NCBI GenBank assembly: GCA_000724175.1
Contig: JPGV01000025.1
Span: forward strand, 1 to 64,000
Length of the DNA stretch: 64,000 bases
Direction: 5' to 3'
Source of the DNA: [Candidatus Thermochlorobacteriaceae] bacterium GBChlB
GTDB lineage: Bacteria; Bacteroidota; Chlorobiia; Chlorobiales; Thermochlorobacteraceae
Position numbers and translations under genes: made by a program
Shown here: positions 36,947 through 46,291 of the stretch, in pieces
Position numbering within the stretch: position 1 is the stretch's first letter
How the letters are laid out: every line of letters starts with the position of its first letter
Notes under the pieces: model-generated
What the model was told of the DNA's origin: nothing
Databases searched by the model: none
The model's input: the letters and a program-made list of their open reading frames with translations, nothing else

Positions 36947-39841
36947 TTATTTGACAAGCATCATCTTCTTGATGCTCGCAAACGCTCCGCTACGCAACCG
37001 ATAAAAATACAGCCCTGACGACAGGCGTGCGCCGTTGAACTGAATTTGATAAGCCCCCGCTTTGAGCTCACCATTGACCAGCGTCGCTACCACCTGCCCT
37101 AAGATGTTGAACACTTCCAACACCGTCCGCCCATCTTGACGCAGCGAAAACTCAATAGTCGTCGTCGGATTGAATGGGTTCGGATAGTTCTGCGACAAAC
37201 TATACTCATTTGGCAGCGTGATTTCCTTGACTGGATGTTCCGTGATATTGCCGCTGAAATCTACATCCAAGAGTTTGTAGAAGTAGGTGCGTCCTGCTTG
37301 CAGTCGGTCGTTATCAAAGTAGGTGTATGCTTTGCCGGTAGGCGAAGTGCCAAGACCTCTGAGCGAGTCGTGGGTTTGATAAGAAGCGATTTCAGTGTAC
37401 GCACCATCTCTGACAAGACTGCGTTGGAGAATGAAGCCTGCATTGTTGGTTTCGGAAGCAGTTTCCCACTGAACCAGCACGCCGTTGTCTTTGGGCGTGA
37501 GTGTAAAACTCATAAGCTCAACGGGCAGAGGGCTATCCACAGGGTTGGTGGTGGCAATGGTATAGTATCCATCGATAAGGTTGGCGTCGTTGACGTCAAA
37601 GGCAACTTGGTCGGTATTTTGGATGAAGGGGGTGCCAACGATGGTAACTTCTGAAAACGGACCGCTTGTGCCGGCGCGGTAGAGCAATCGGTAGTTGGTC
37701 GGATTTGCGGGAATAGCGCTCACGTCGGCGTCGCTGAAATCAAAGGCGATGCGCGCGTCAATGGTGCCGGTTTTGTCAAGATACCAGATACGTGACCAGC
37801 GCTGCTGCACGCCGCTGGGCAGGTCTGCGATGGAAATAGGTGTCGCATCGACCCCATTGTGACCAGCGAGCAGGAATTCGTTAGTGCCGTTTAGAGAATT
37901 GTTGCGTTCTTCAAGCACAAGTCCGCCGCTGCTTTGCGCGCGGGTGTGTTTGGCACTGCCGTCGGTAGTGCCGATGCCATGCACTTGTTCAAGGTAGGGG
38001 CTGGTTCCTGCGTAGAAATCATCGGTAATCGATATGTTGTATTTTGCGCTGAGATAATTTTCAACGATAAGTCGTTGCGCCGTGTTCAAAGCCGCTCCGT
38101 AGGCGGCAACTTCGGCGATGTCTCCGTCTAATCCCCCACCTGGATTCGTGGAGTGTCTGCCGATTCGAATTGGGTCAGGCGTTGTGTTGCCGTCAGTGTC
38201 TGCAAGGTCGCCGCCTTCTTGCACGCTGTTCACAAACAAACGATAGGCAACGTTGCGATAACGGGCGTAATCAACAATCTGAAAGGTCGTTGTTGAAATC
38301 GGTGTGGTTCCGAGAACCCAAGTAAGTCCGGTGGCAGCGTCGGTGCGTTTTTGAAACGCGTAAACGCCGCCTGTGCCAGCTTTCAAACTGGCAAGTGGAT
38401 TGCCAGCGGTACTGCGGTCAAGTATGTATGTTCCGAAACCGTCGCCTGCGCCTCCTACGGTAACAGAGGCATTTGCTTTCAAGACGATGAAGTAGTGATG
38501 TCCGCCCGCTGCAGGCAAGCCCATTGGGGCGGAAGGTCCGATGAATTGGTTGCCGTTGAAACGCAAGACAGGTCTGCCGTTAACGACCGCGCCTTGATAA
38601 ACGGGACGATTTGTGCCGATTGAGACAGCCGTGCGTCCATTGCCTGATTGGTCGTTCCAACTATCAACCGGCGCGCCGTCAGTTGTTGTGCTGGTTCCCG
38701 CGTCGGCTCTGAACCAAACACTGTTCGAGGCCGCCGCGCCGACACCTCCTGGTCCCGTCGAGCCAACTGCCGCAAAAGTAAAGGGAAAATCTTTCGTGCC
38801 TGTGTTCGGAGCAATTCCAACGGCGCGAATAACGCCGCTCGTCGACCCTTCGGCGGAAAGCGTTCCCGTAACCGAGCCGTCTGTATTGAGCGTCAAGCCG
38901 CCCAGAGACCCTGAAAATAAACTGTATGTAAACCCCGCTGGAAAATTGCTGGTGGCAGGTGCAATCGCCGTTCCAAATGTTGTCGTTTGCTGCAAGTTTT
39001 GATAAACAATTTGGCTTGCATCGGCGGGATTAATCGTTACCGTGTAAACATTCGTGAAGGTCGTTGTGCCGATGCCGTTGGTTACATCGACCGTTAAATT
39101 GTAAGCGCCTAACGCCGTTGCAGGCCCAACCGTAATGACGCCAGTCGTTGGATTGATGGTGATGCCCGATGGCGGCGAGACAAGTGCATAGCTTGTAATC
39201 GGCGAATCACCGTCATCGACGATGGGCGTAGGTGAAACGCCGCTCGTGCCAAATGTTAAGGTCAGAGTGCTTGGCGTGTAAGCCAGTGAGATGGGGGCGG
39301 ACGGTCCTGCGAAAGTTCTCCCCAGCGTGATGTAACTGCCGTCGGGAATGCTTGCGGTTGTAACCGTGAAAGTGCTCCCTGACAGCGTTCCCGTCAATTC
39401 TGTTGCGCCGCTCGAAAAATCGCCGTCTGCATCGACGAACACGCGAAACGTCTCGCCTGTCGGTAACACGATGCCCGTTACATCAAAACTAATCGTTACG
39501 GTGCCGACCCCGCCCCCGGTTGCGTTTGCACGCCAAACGCGGTTGAGTCGACGGCGATTACTGGGCGCGTTCGTGTTGTTGAGCGTCAAATCCCCGTTGT
39601 CATGTCCGTAGAGAAGAAATCCGTTGTCCGTTAGCGTCGAGGGCGTATTGAGGTTCAAGCGGCTCGAGCTTGCGTTTGTATGCGTATTCGAAGCATCAAC
39701 TCTGCCGATGCCGGCGACATCGTTGCCGTGAGTTGCATCAAAAGAATACCGGTCGCCGGAGATGGTGACTGCGTATTTCGAGCTAAGGTAGTTGTCTACG
39801 ATAATCCGTTGCGCCGCGTTGAGCGAGGTGCCGTAAATCAA
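36947..39841 (-). CDS. T9SS-exported LamG-repeat adhesin-like protein, C-terminal part after a frameshift
   Basis: An open frame of 964 residues that continues the gene begun at 40608. It opens with the end of a first LamG/concanavalin-like unit (GTSLNAAQRIIVDNYLSSKYAV). Then come a putative Ig/cadherin-type region (TSYALVSPPSGITINPTTGV), a second complete LamG-like unit (VDSWNDQSGNGRTAVSIGTNRPVYQ to LDGDIAEVAAYGAALNTAQRL), an FN3-like segment (VQWETASETNNAGFILQRS) and a type A sorting domain (YSLSQNYPNPFNPTTTIEFSL ending in ASIKKMMLVK). The sorting domain predicts export by the type IX system and anchoring at the cell surface. The ATG at 39841 is not the true start: the homologous frame runs further upstream. 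Confidence 0.82.
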   Translation of the reverse strand: MIYGTSLNAAQRIIVDNYLSSKYAVTISGDRYSFDATHGNDVAGIGRVDASNTHTNASSSRLNLNTPSTLTDNGFLLYGHDNGDLTLNNTNAPSNRRRLNRVWRANATGGGVGTVTISFDVTGIVLPTGETFRVFVDADGDFSSGATELTGTLSGSTFTVTTASIPDGSYITLGRTFAGPSAPISLAYTPSTLTLTFGTSGVSPTPIVDDGDSPITSYALVSPPSGITINPTTGVITVGPATALGAYNLTVDVTNGIGTTTFTNVYTVTINPADASQIVYQNLQQTTTFGTAIAPATSNFPAGFTYSLFSGSLGGLTLNTDGSVTGTLSAEGSTSGVIRAVGIAPNTGTKDFPFTFAAVGSTGPGGVGAAASNSVWFRADAGTSTTTDGAPVDSWNDQSGNGRTAVSIGTNRPVYQGAVVNGRPVLRFNGNQFIGPSAPMGLPAAGGHHYFIVLKANASVTVGGAGDGFGTYILDRSTAGNPLASLKAGTGGVYAFQKRTDAATGLTWVLGTTPISTTTFQIVDYARYRNVAYRLFVNSVQEGGDLADTDGNTTPDPIRIGRHSTNPGGGLDGDIAEVAAYGAALNTAQRLIVENYLSAKYNISITDDFYAGTSPYLEQVHGIGTTDGSAKHTRAQSSGGLVLEERNNSLNGTNEFLLAGHNGVDATPISIADLPSGVQQRWSRIWYLDKTGTIDARIAFDFSDADVSAIPANPTNYRLLYRAGTSGPFSEVTIVGTPFIQNTDQVAFDVNDANLIDGYYTIATTNPVDSPLPVELMSFTLTPKDNGVLVQWETASETNNAGFILQRSLVRDGAYTEIASYQTHDSLRGLGTSPTGKAYTYFDNDRLQAGRTYFYKLLDVDFSGNITEHPVKEITLPNEYSLSQNYPNPFNPTTTIEFSLRQDGRTVLEVFNILGQVVATLVNGELKAGAYQIQFNGARLSSGLYFYRLRSGAFASIKKMMLVK

Positions 39842-40608
39842 TACTTCGGCGATGTCGCCATCGAACGAACCGCCCGGATTGGCGTCCTGGTGGCTGCCGA
39901 TGCTGGTAAAGGTGGCAGGAGGTCGCCGTCGGCATCGGTTAAATCGCCGCCTTCCTGTGTGCCGTTGAGAAACAAGCGATAAGCGACGCCGCGCTGGCGC
40001 TGGTAATTGACGATTTGAAAATTTGTGCCGTCGATTTGCGTAGTCGAGCTAACGCCGCCAATGCTACTAGCGTTGTCGCGTTTTTGAAAGCCGTATAAAT
40101 TTCCCGGAAGGGCTTTTAAACTTGCAAGCGGTGTGGTAGCGGTAGTGCGGTCTAAAAGATAAACGCCGCCCGTTGGGCCGCCGCCCGTTCCTAAGCTGCC
40201 AAAACTGTTGAGCGTGCCGTTTCGTTTGGTGACGATGAAATAGTGAAAGCCGCCCGTTTGCGCCACGCCCAACGCCGAATTGACGCGAATGCTTTGGCTT
40301 GCCGTGCCGCCGCTTGTGTTGAAACGCAAAACTGGTTTGCCGTTCACGACGCCGCTTTGATAAGTCGGACGCGCCGCACCGGTCTGCGACGCTACATTGC
40401 CGTTGCCCGATTGATCGCTCCAAGAACTAACCGGGGCGTTATTGACTGACGTCGATGTTCCTGCGTCGGCGCGAAGCCAGAGGCGGTTTTGTGGCTGTCC
40501 GCTCGAACCCGTGGCATTACCCACGCCGCCCGGACCAGTTTGCGCAACCGCCGATGCAGCACATATCAAGAGAAATGACAAGTAAAAAAAGCGTAGAGAT
40601 GTAATCAT
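39838..40608 (-). CDS. N-terminal part of the same T9SS LamG-repeat protein (frameshifted)
   Basis: It encodes a signal peptide (LICAASAVAQ) and the first LamG-like unit: QNRLWLRADAGTSTSVNNAPVSSWSDQSGN, then RPTYQSGVVNGKPVLRFN and FQIVNYQRQRGVAYRLFLNG. After GGDLTDADGDLLP the frame goes off homology and stops. The other frame reads ATFTSIGSHQDANPGGSFDGD, then IAEVLIYG, exactly what the second unit of the protein has at this point. One missing base near 39911-39922 (one more C in the minus-strand run before CTGCC) would fuse the two parts into one protein of about 1220 residues. It is either a sequencing indel or a real inactivating mutation. Confidence 0.8.
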   Translation of the reverse strand: MITSLRFFYLSFLLICAASAVAQTGPGGVGNATGSSGQPQNRLWLRADAGTSTSVNNAPVSSWSDQSGNGNVASQTGAARPTYQSGVVNGKPVLRFNTSGGTASQSIRVNSALGVAQTGGFHYFIVTKRNGTLNSFGSLGTGGGPTGGVYLLDRTTATTPLASLKALPGNLYGFQKRDNASSIGGVSSTTQIDGTNFQIVNYQRQRGVAYRLFLNGTQEGGDLTDADGDLLPPLPASAATRTPIRAVRSMATSPKY

Positions 40609-40886
40609 AAATCAGTGAGAAAAATTGTCATAAGCCTAACAGCACTTGCACAGAGAGTTAGGAATTGATGGCAATGAGAAACATAGGAACTTAAAAACTG
40701 ATGAGAATGCGCAAAAATAAGCGCGGCAGCGTGGAAAAGCAAAGAAGACGCTTGTTAAAAAATCGTTGTCTCCGACGGCAAGCAAAGAATCGAGTGCTCC
40801 GATGGAGCAAGTGAAGGCAGCATTCGCAACAGAGGATTGAAACTGTAAGCGTCCGCGTTGTATCTTTTTGAAAAGGAGTCCGAAGT

Positions 40887-42851
40887 ATGTGGTTCAAAAG
40901 AGTAGTCGTCGGATTGTCGCTTGTGCTGGCGTGCTGTCCCGTAGGCGCGCAATGGGTTGATAAGCACATCGCGCGTGATGAAAACGCTTATCGGTGCGGC
41001 TCGCACCTGCTCGGCTCTGTTGAACGTGCAACGCGCGCCAAATCACACGAGTATGATGTGCTACGGTATAAACTTGCACTCTCACTGTCCATGACCGATA
41101 GCCGCTTGCAAGGCGACAACCGCATTCGATTTCGGAGCAATACGTCCGCGCTCTCGCGGATAGCATTGACGGCAAAAAGCATGACGGTTGATTCGGTCAA
41201 AGACGCCCTCTCCAACGCCGCGCTGCCGTTCTCGCTCGATGCTGATTCGCTTTACATCACGTTAGGTAAATCCTACGCGATGAACGATACGGGCGAAGTT
41301 GCAGTGTTCTATCGGACTACAACCAACCGAAGAGGGTATTATTTCTACACTGCGCAAGAGAGCGGCACAGAACCGGTCGGCTACACGATGTCCGAACCCT
41401 ACGATGCGCGCTATTGGATGCCATGCTACGACGAGCCGTTCGACAAGGCGACGGCTGAGATGTCAATTACTGTCCCACAAGGCTTTACAGCTGCGTCTAT
41501 CGGACGACTTGAAAGCAGAGTCGATAATCTTGACGGAACAACGACGTTTCATTGGGCGACGCCGTTCCTGACAACAACTTATCTAATGTGCGTAACTGTC
41601 TCGCGTTACGCGGTTCTTCAAGACCAATACATTCGCCCGTCGCACGACACGATTCCGATTGTCAATTATGTGTGGCGACGCGACTCGGCAGCGGCGCGCG
41701 AGTATTTCAGAAACATTGCGGCAGGCATTCGGCATTTCGAGACCGTCTTCGGCGTTCCGTATCCCTTCGAGAAATATGGTCAAGCGGCGGTGCGCCCGTT
41801 TTCCTTCGGCGGAATGGAGCATCAAACGATGACGACACTCAATCAAAATTTGCTGTCCAACGAGTCGCTTGTAATGCACGAACTTGCGCATCATTGGTGG
41901 GGAAATATGACCACATGCGAATCGTTTGCCGACCTCTGGCTCAACGAAGGGTTCGCCACATACAGCGAAGCACTTTGGCAGGAGTATCTGGGCGGCCGCG
42001 CGGCACTCAAGCGCTATATGCTTGGGCGAAAAAGAATTTCAAGTTGGCGCAATCCGATTTACAATCCGCCCGCGCCGCTGTTTATCGACGAGGTCTATGG
42101 CAAAGCCGCATGGGTTTTACAGATGCTTCGCAAAATCTTCGGCGAAGAAAAATTCAGGGAACTCCTGCGTGTCTATGGCAATCGATACAAATACAGCGTT
42201 GTCAATACAGCGCAGTTTCAGCAAACAGCGGAGGAGGTCTACGGCGGCACGCTGTCGTGGTTTTTTAATCAATGGATTTTCGGAACGGGCGTGCCGCGCT
42301 ACGACTATAGCTGGACCAAATCGCAGAGCGGAACAGTATGGACCGTTGCACTGCGCGTCCGTCAAACGCAGCCCGACCCGATTTTCGCCATGCCGATAGA
42401 ATTCGCTGTGCAAACCGCCTTGGGAAAACAACTCTTCATAAGGCGCATCGAGAGCCGCGATACGACCGTGCAACTGACGCTCAACGCCGAACCGCAAAGC
42501 GTTGCCTTCGACGAAGACGAATGGGTGTTGAAAGAAAGTGCAAACCTTGTTAGCGTTGCGCGGGACGAACCAACAAAACCCACACAGTTTCGCTTAGAAC
42601 AAAATTACCCTAACCCGTTCAACCCGAATACCGTCATCAGTTACCAGTTACCAGTAACCAGTCATGTCAAGTTGGTGGTCTATGATGTGCTGGGACGGGA
42701 ACTGCAAACGCTTGTAAATACAAGGCAATCGGCAGGACGCTATCGTATCACATTTACGGTAACCGCCAATTCATTCGGCAGTGGGATTTATTTTTACAGG
42801 CTGCAAGCAGGAACATTTTCAGAGACTAAGAAAATGATATTGAGGAAATAA
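40887..42851 (+). CDS. M1 family metallopeptidase with T9SS sorting domain
   Basis: A 654-residue secreted zinc aminopeptidase-like enzyme. Signal peptide to about VGAQ; an M1 N-terminal beta domain (about 45-220). The catalytic region holds FSFGGMEHQTMTT (GxMEN-like exopeptidase motif, here GGMEH) and HELAHHWWGN with HExxH at H331-H335, followed by E in NEGFATYSEALW. The C-terminal type A sorting domain (about 565-654) starts FRLEQNYPNPFNPNTVISY and ends TFSETKKMILRK. Loss of the canonical Asn in GxMEN (His here) may alter specificity. A strong Shine-Dalgarno (AAAGGAG) precedes ATG 40887. The histidine kinase gene follows 6 bp later. The upstream 278-bp gap (40609-40886) shows no other gene. 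Confidence 0.93.
   Translation: MWFKRVVVGLSLVLACCPVGAQWVDKHIARDENAYRCGSHLLGSVERATRAKSHEYDVLRYKLALSLSMTDSRLQGDNRIRFRSNTSALSRIALTAKSMTVDSVKDALSNAALPFSLDADSLYITLGKSYAMNDTGEVAVFYRTTTNRRGYYFYTAQESGTEPVGYTMSEPYDARYWMPCYDEPFDKATAEMSITVPQGFTAASIGRLESRVDNLDGTTTFHWATPFLTTTYLMCVTVSRYAVLQDQYIRPSHDTIPIVNYVWRRDSAAAREYFRNIAAGIRHFETVFGVPYPFEKYGQAAVRPFSFGGMEHQTMTTLNQNLLSNESLVMHELAHHWWGNMTTCESFADLWLNEGFATYSEALWQEYLGGRAALKRYMLGRKRISSWRNPIYNPPAPLFIDEVYGKAAWVLQMLRKIFGEEKFRELLRVYGNRYKYSVVNTAQFQQTAEEVYGGTLSWFFNQWIFGTGVPRYDYSWTKSQSGTVWTVALRVRQTQPDPIFAMPIEFAVQTALGKQLFIRRIESRDTTVQLTLNAEPQSVAFDEDEWVLKESANLVSVARDEPTKPTQFRLEQNYPNPFNPNTVISYQLPVTSHVKLVVYDVLGRELQTLVNTRQSAGRYRITFTVTANSFGSGIYFYRLQAGTFSETKKMILRK
42638..42662 (+). 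repeat. Tandem 7-bp microrepeat inside the sorting-domain coding region
   Basis: Three near-identical units GTTACCA, GTTACCA, GTAACCA lie in tandem at 42640-42660, with flanking CA and GT. They encode the S-Y-Q-L-P-V-T part of the type A sorting domain. I recall the same 'QLPVTS' wording in other T9SS tails from related bacteria. Confidence 0.6.
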
Positions 42852-42857
42852 ATCGGT

Positions 42858-45413
42858 ATGCGCATTGAAGCTCGATCGAGTTTGATTTTAGCATTAGACG
42901 CAGCGGTAGCCCTGCTGTGTGTGTATCATGCGTGGCAATTGTTGAAATGCGCAACACTGCCTGTTACGCTCGGCTCGCGAAACTATCTGCCGGTCGTCAT
43001 CGCAGTTGACACAATGGCAGGCGGCGAGTTGAAAATCGGCGATAAAATTTCAACCATTGACGGCTTGCCTGTCGCTACGGTCTCTCAAATAGAAATCGCG
43101 CTGGACGGAAAAAAAATCGGCGAAACCGCTACACTTGAAATTCGGCGCGATACCGTGTTGCGAACCCTCATCACGCCCTTGGGCGGCGGACACGGTGAGG
43201 TCAGCCAAATATCGGCGGACTCAAAAAAGAACGTGTCGGTGAAACTAACGCCGAAGTATAATGCCAAAGATGCTATCGTGATGGCGTTAGCGTCGATGTT
43301 GTTTTTAGCCTTAGGCGTCTTCGTATGGATTAAGCGCCCAAATGATCAGGCAGCGCTGATGTTTCATTGGACAACGGCGGCAGCAGCAGTGTCGGTGGCC
43401 GCATCGAGTCAGTATCAGGTGTTCTCCTTACCCGTTGAGGGAATAGCGCATCTGGTCTCGAGTCTGGCGTTTATGCTCGCGCCTGTCTTGTTGGTTCATT
43501 TTACCTACCTCTTCCCGAGCCGAAAACTCTTTGGTGAGACACTGGCGGATGAGCGACGAAATTGGCAATGGCTCTATGGCATCAGTATGACACTATCAGT
43601 CTGCTCGTCAGCTGCATTTTGTCTGATGCGCGCATCACTGACAGAACAAACATTTCAGCAATATGCCCTCATCTGGTCGGTCAATCGGTGGGGCTTTGCA
43701 ATTGGCATGCTGGCGGGCATTGGAAACTTTGTGCGCTCCTATATTGAAGCCGACGATGAAACTGAACGTCGAAAATTGAGGTGGATTTTGCTGGGACTTC
43801 TAACTGGCCCACTCTCATTTGTGCTGCTCTGGGCGTTGCCGAAACTCTTGACGGGAGAGCCCGCCGTCAGCCGAGAAATAATGCTGCTGCTCTCTGTGCT
43901 CACGCCGCTGACATTTGCAATTGCAATTGTGCGCTATCGAGCGATGAACATTGATTTGCTGTTCAGTCGAAGCGCAGTCTATGGCATGGCATTGGCGTTT
44001 TCAGTGGGCGTCTATGCGCTATTTGTCAGCTTTGCGGCTGTGCTGGTCGGAAACATCGCGGAAGAGCAAAAATTCCTAACACCGGTGATTGCAGCAGTGC
44101 TGGTTGCCTTGCTCTTTGAGCCAGCGCGCAAGCGTTTGCAACAAATCGTCGATAAACAATTTTTCAGAGTTCAGTATAATTATCGTGAAGCGCAGCGACA
44201 GTTTTTGGATGATGTCAAAAGCTGCTACGATGTTCAAGCGCTGGCAAGTCTGGTCGTCAAGCGTATGAACGAATTTTTGATGTCGAAGCGTGTCGCGGTC
44301 TTTACGCTCAATGCGGAGAAACAACGTCTGCACGCAGTCGCACAGCGTGGGTTCAAACTCGCGCCGCATCACGGCATCGCCTTCAAAGTAACTCGGCTTG
44401 ACTTGACAGAGAAAACTTGTTTGAAAAAGCCAACCGCATTGGAACGCTATATCGAGCAGGGCGTGCCGATTGAACCTGCACAGACGCGCACCTTCGAGCG
44501 CTGGCAGCTTGTCTTAGCCTGTCCAATGCTTTCAGAGGAAAAACAGTTGCTTGGACTGCTTGCAGTTGGCGAAAAACAATCCGAAGCGATTTACACCGAA
44601 GAAGATGTGGATTTACTATTGTTCATTGCCGCACAAACCGGGCTGGCACTCGAGCGCATTGAGTTGCAAAAAGAACTGCTGCTCAAATCAGAAGAAGCCA
44701 AACGCTTGAAAGAACTAAGCGAAATGAAGTCCTATTTTATTTCAGGCGTCTCGCACGACCTGCGCACGCCGCTGACCTCCATCCGTCTGTTTGCCGAATT
44801 GCTCGAGTCGGACGGGTTGGAAAAAGAACAGGCAAAAGATTACCTGAGCATCATTCAAGGTGAAACGGAGCGCTTAGAACGGCTGATTGAAAATGTCTTG
44901 ACCTTCGCCAAACAAGAGCGCGGCATGAAGTCGTATCAAATGGCAGAGTTGGATGTGGCTCGGCTGGCCGAACAAGTCTTAGAGCGATTTGCATACTATT
45001 TCGAGACTCAAAAAGTAACGCTCTACAAACAAATCTCGACGTCGCCGCTCCTGATTAACGGCGACGCCGACCGCCTGACTGAAGCACTTGAAAACTTGCT
45101 CGTCAACGCCGTCAAGTATTCGCCCGAGCATAAAGAAATTTCATTTGAACTTTGCCAAAAGCAGAACGCAGCCGTCGTGAAAATTTCAGATAAAGGCATT
45201 GGCATCGCCTCTGATGAACTCGATAAAATTTTTGAGCCGTTCTATCGCTCGACCGATGAAAAAGCAAAACAGGTCGGCGGCACAGGGTTAGGACTCTCGC
45301 TGGTAAAACATACCATTGAAGCGCATCGAGGAACAATAGCGGTCGAGAGCAGCCTTGGCAACGGAAGTTGTTTTACACTCACGCTCCCGCTGGCCGGGAC
45401 ACACACCAAATAA
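42858..45413 (+). CDS. Membrane sensor histidine kinase with PDZ-like and GAF domains
   Basis: An 851-residue inner-membrane kinase. After a first helix (LILALDAAVALLCVYHAWQLL) comes a periplasmic PDZ-like domain (about 45-100: VIAVDTMAGGELKIGDKISTIDGLPV). A set of about seven membrane helices follows (about 135-415), then a GAF-like domain (about 450-610). The catalytic core is HisKA (FISGVSHDLRTPLTSIRLFAELLES, phosphoacceptor H in SHDLRTP) and HATPase_c (ALENLLVNAVKYSPEHKEI for the N box, ISDKGIGIASDELDKIFEPFYR, GGTGLGLSLVKHTIEAHRG). It is followed 6 bp later by an OmpR-type regulator. The signal is unknown; PDZ plus many helices suggests an envelope or membrane cue. Confidence 0.93.
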   Translation: MRIEARSSLILALDAAVALLCVYHAWQLLKCATLPVTLGSRNYLPVVIAVDTMAGGELKIGDKISTIDGLPVATVSQIEIALDGKKIGETATLEIRRDTVLRTLITPLGGGHGEVSQISADSKKNVSVKLTPKYNAKDAIVMALASMLFLALGVFVWIKRPNDQAALMFHWTTAAAAVSVAASSQYQVFSLPVEGIAHLVSSLAFMLAPVLLVHFTYLFPSRKLFGETLADERRNWQWLYGISMTLSVCSSAAFCLMRASLTEQTFQQYALIWSVNRWGFAIGMLAGIGNFVRSYIEADDETERRKLRWILLGLLTGPLSFVLLWALPKLLTGEPAVSREIMLLLSVLTPLTFAIAIVRYRAMNIDLLFSRSAVYGMALAFSVGVYALFVSFAAVLVGNIAEEQKFLTPVIAAVLVALLFEPARKRLQQIVDKQFFRVQYNYREAQRQFLDDVKSCYDVQALASLVVKRMNEFLMSKRVAVFTLNAEKQRLHAVAQRGFKLAPHHGIAFKVTRLDLTEKTCLKKPTALERYIEQGVPIEPAQTRTFERWQLVLACPMLSEEKQLLGLLAVGEKQSEAIYTEEDVDLLLFIAAQTGLALERIELQKELLLKSEEAKRLKELSEMKSYFISGVSHDLRTPLTSIRLFAELLESDGLEKEQAKDYLSIIQGETERLERLIENVLTFAKQERGMKSYQMAELDVARLAEQVLERFAYYFETQKVTLYKQISTSPLLINGDADRLTEALENLLVNAVKYSPEHKEISFELCQKQNAAVVKISDKGIGIASDELDKIFEPFYRSTDEKAKQVGGTGLGLSLVKHTIEAHRGTIAVESSLGNGSCFTLTLPLAGTHTK

Positions 45414-45419
45414 CAACCA

Positions 45420-46103
45420 ATGAAACATATTTTAATCGTCGAAGACGACCCATCAATTCAAAAAGGACTGAAAGCAAGTTTTGAAGCCGAAGGCTACAGC
45501 GTACGCTGCGCCTCTGACGGCGAAACAGGCTTTTCATTAGCAACCACGGCGTCGCCCGATATTGTGATTCTCGACATCATGCTGCCGAAAAAAAACGGGC
45601 AAGACATCTGCCGCGACCTGCGACAATTGGGAATCCAAACGCCAATTTTAATGCTCACTAGCAAGGCTGACGAACTCGACAAGGTTTTGGGATTGGAACT
45701 TGGCGCGGACGATTACCTAACAAAACCATTTAGCCTGCGTGAACTCCAAGCGCGCGTCAAAGCGCTCTTGCGTCGCAATGTGGCAGTATCGAAAAAAGAA
45801 CTCGAGGAATATCGCTTCTCCGACGTCATCGTTGATTTTAGAAAACGCGATGTCCAAAAAGGCAATGTCGCTGTCCGGCTTACCCCAAAAGAGTTCGATG
45901 TGCTCAAATACCTCATCGAGCATGAGGGCGAACCAATTTCGCGCGACACATTGCTCACCGAAATTTGGGGATACAAAAAATCCGCCGATATTGAGTCGCG
46001 CACCGTCGATTCCCACATCGATTCGCTGCGCAAAAAAGTCGACGCCAAACCCTCGAAGCATTTCATCTCCGTTCACGGCATCGGCTACAAATTTGTCAAG
46101 TAG
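45420..46103 (+). CDS. OmpR/PhoB-family response regulator
   Basis: A 227-residue regulator. The receiver domain (1-118) has the acidic pair E8-D9-D10, the phosphorylation site D52 in VILDIMLPKKNG, T80 in LMLTSKA and K102 in YLTKPFSL. The winged-helix DNA-binding domain (about 130-227) contains VRLTPKEFDVLKYLIEHEGEPISRDTLLTEIWGY and ends SIHGIGYKFVK-like (SVHGIGYKFVK). It is the partner of the histidine kinase gene 6 bp upstream. Candidate binding sites are the repeated 20-bp motif copies found at 46184 and 47478, which is inference. Confidence 0.95.
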   Translation: MKHILIVEDDPSIQKGLKASFEAEGYSVRCASDGETGFSLATTASPDIVILDIMLPKKNGQDICRDLRQLGIQTPILMLTSKADELDKVLGLELGADDYLTKPFSLRELQARVKALLRRNVAVSKKELEEYRFSDVIVDFRKRDVQKGNVAVRLTPKEFDVLKYLIEHEGEPISRDTLLTEIWGYKKSADIESRTVDSHIDSLRKKVDAKPSKHFISVHGIGYKFVK

Positions 46104-46183
46104 CGCCCCGTGCCTCGCCGAAACCTCCTCTAAACCCCTGTAAAATCAAGCTCTGTCAGGCTTGGCCTAATCTTTGCAAACTC

Positions 46184-46203
46184 TTGACATCTCCCTGACA
46201 ACT
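46184..46203. promoter_or_regulatory. 20-bp motif, copy 1 (upstream of the TonB-like gene)
   Basis: The sequence begins TTGACATCTCCCTGA and ends CAACT. A second copy (18 of 20 identical) lies at 47478-47497, just after the TonB-like gene. It also sits within an inverted pair TGTCAGG (46154-46160) / CCTGACA (46194-46200). It lies 90 bp upstream of the start codon at 46292, where a regulator site would be expected. TTGACA at 46184-46189 could double as a -35 element, but no convincing -10 box is at the right spacing. Confidence 0.4.
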
Positions 46204-46291
46204 TAAGCCCAATAGTTTCGCATCATTGCCCTGTAATCGTGAATCAAGCAATCAAACAAACGCAACCTTAAAACAAAAAGAGGGCAGAAAC

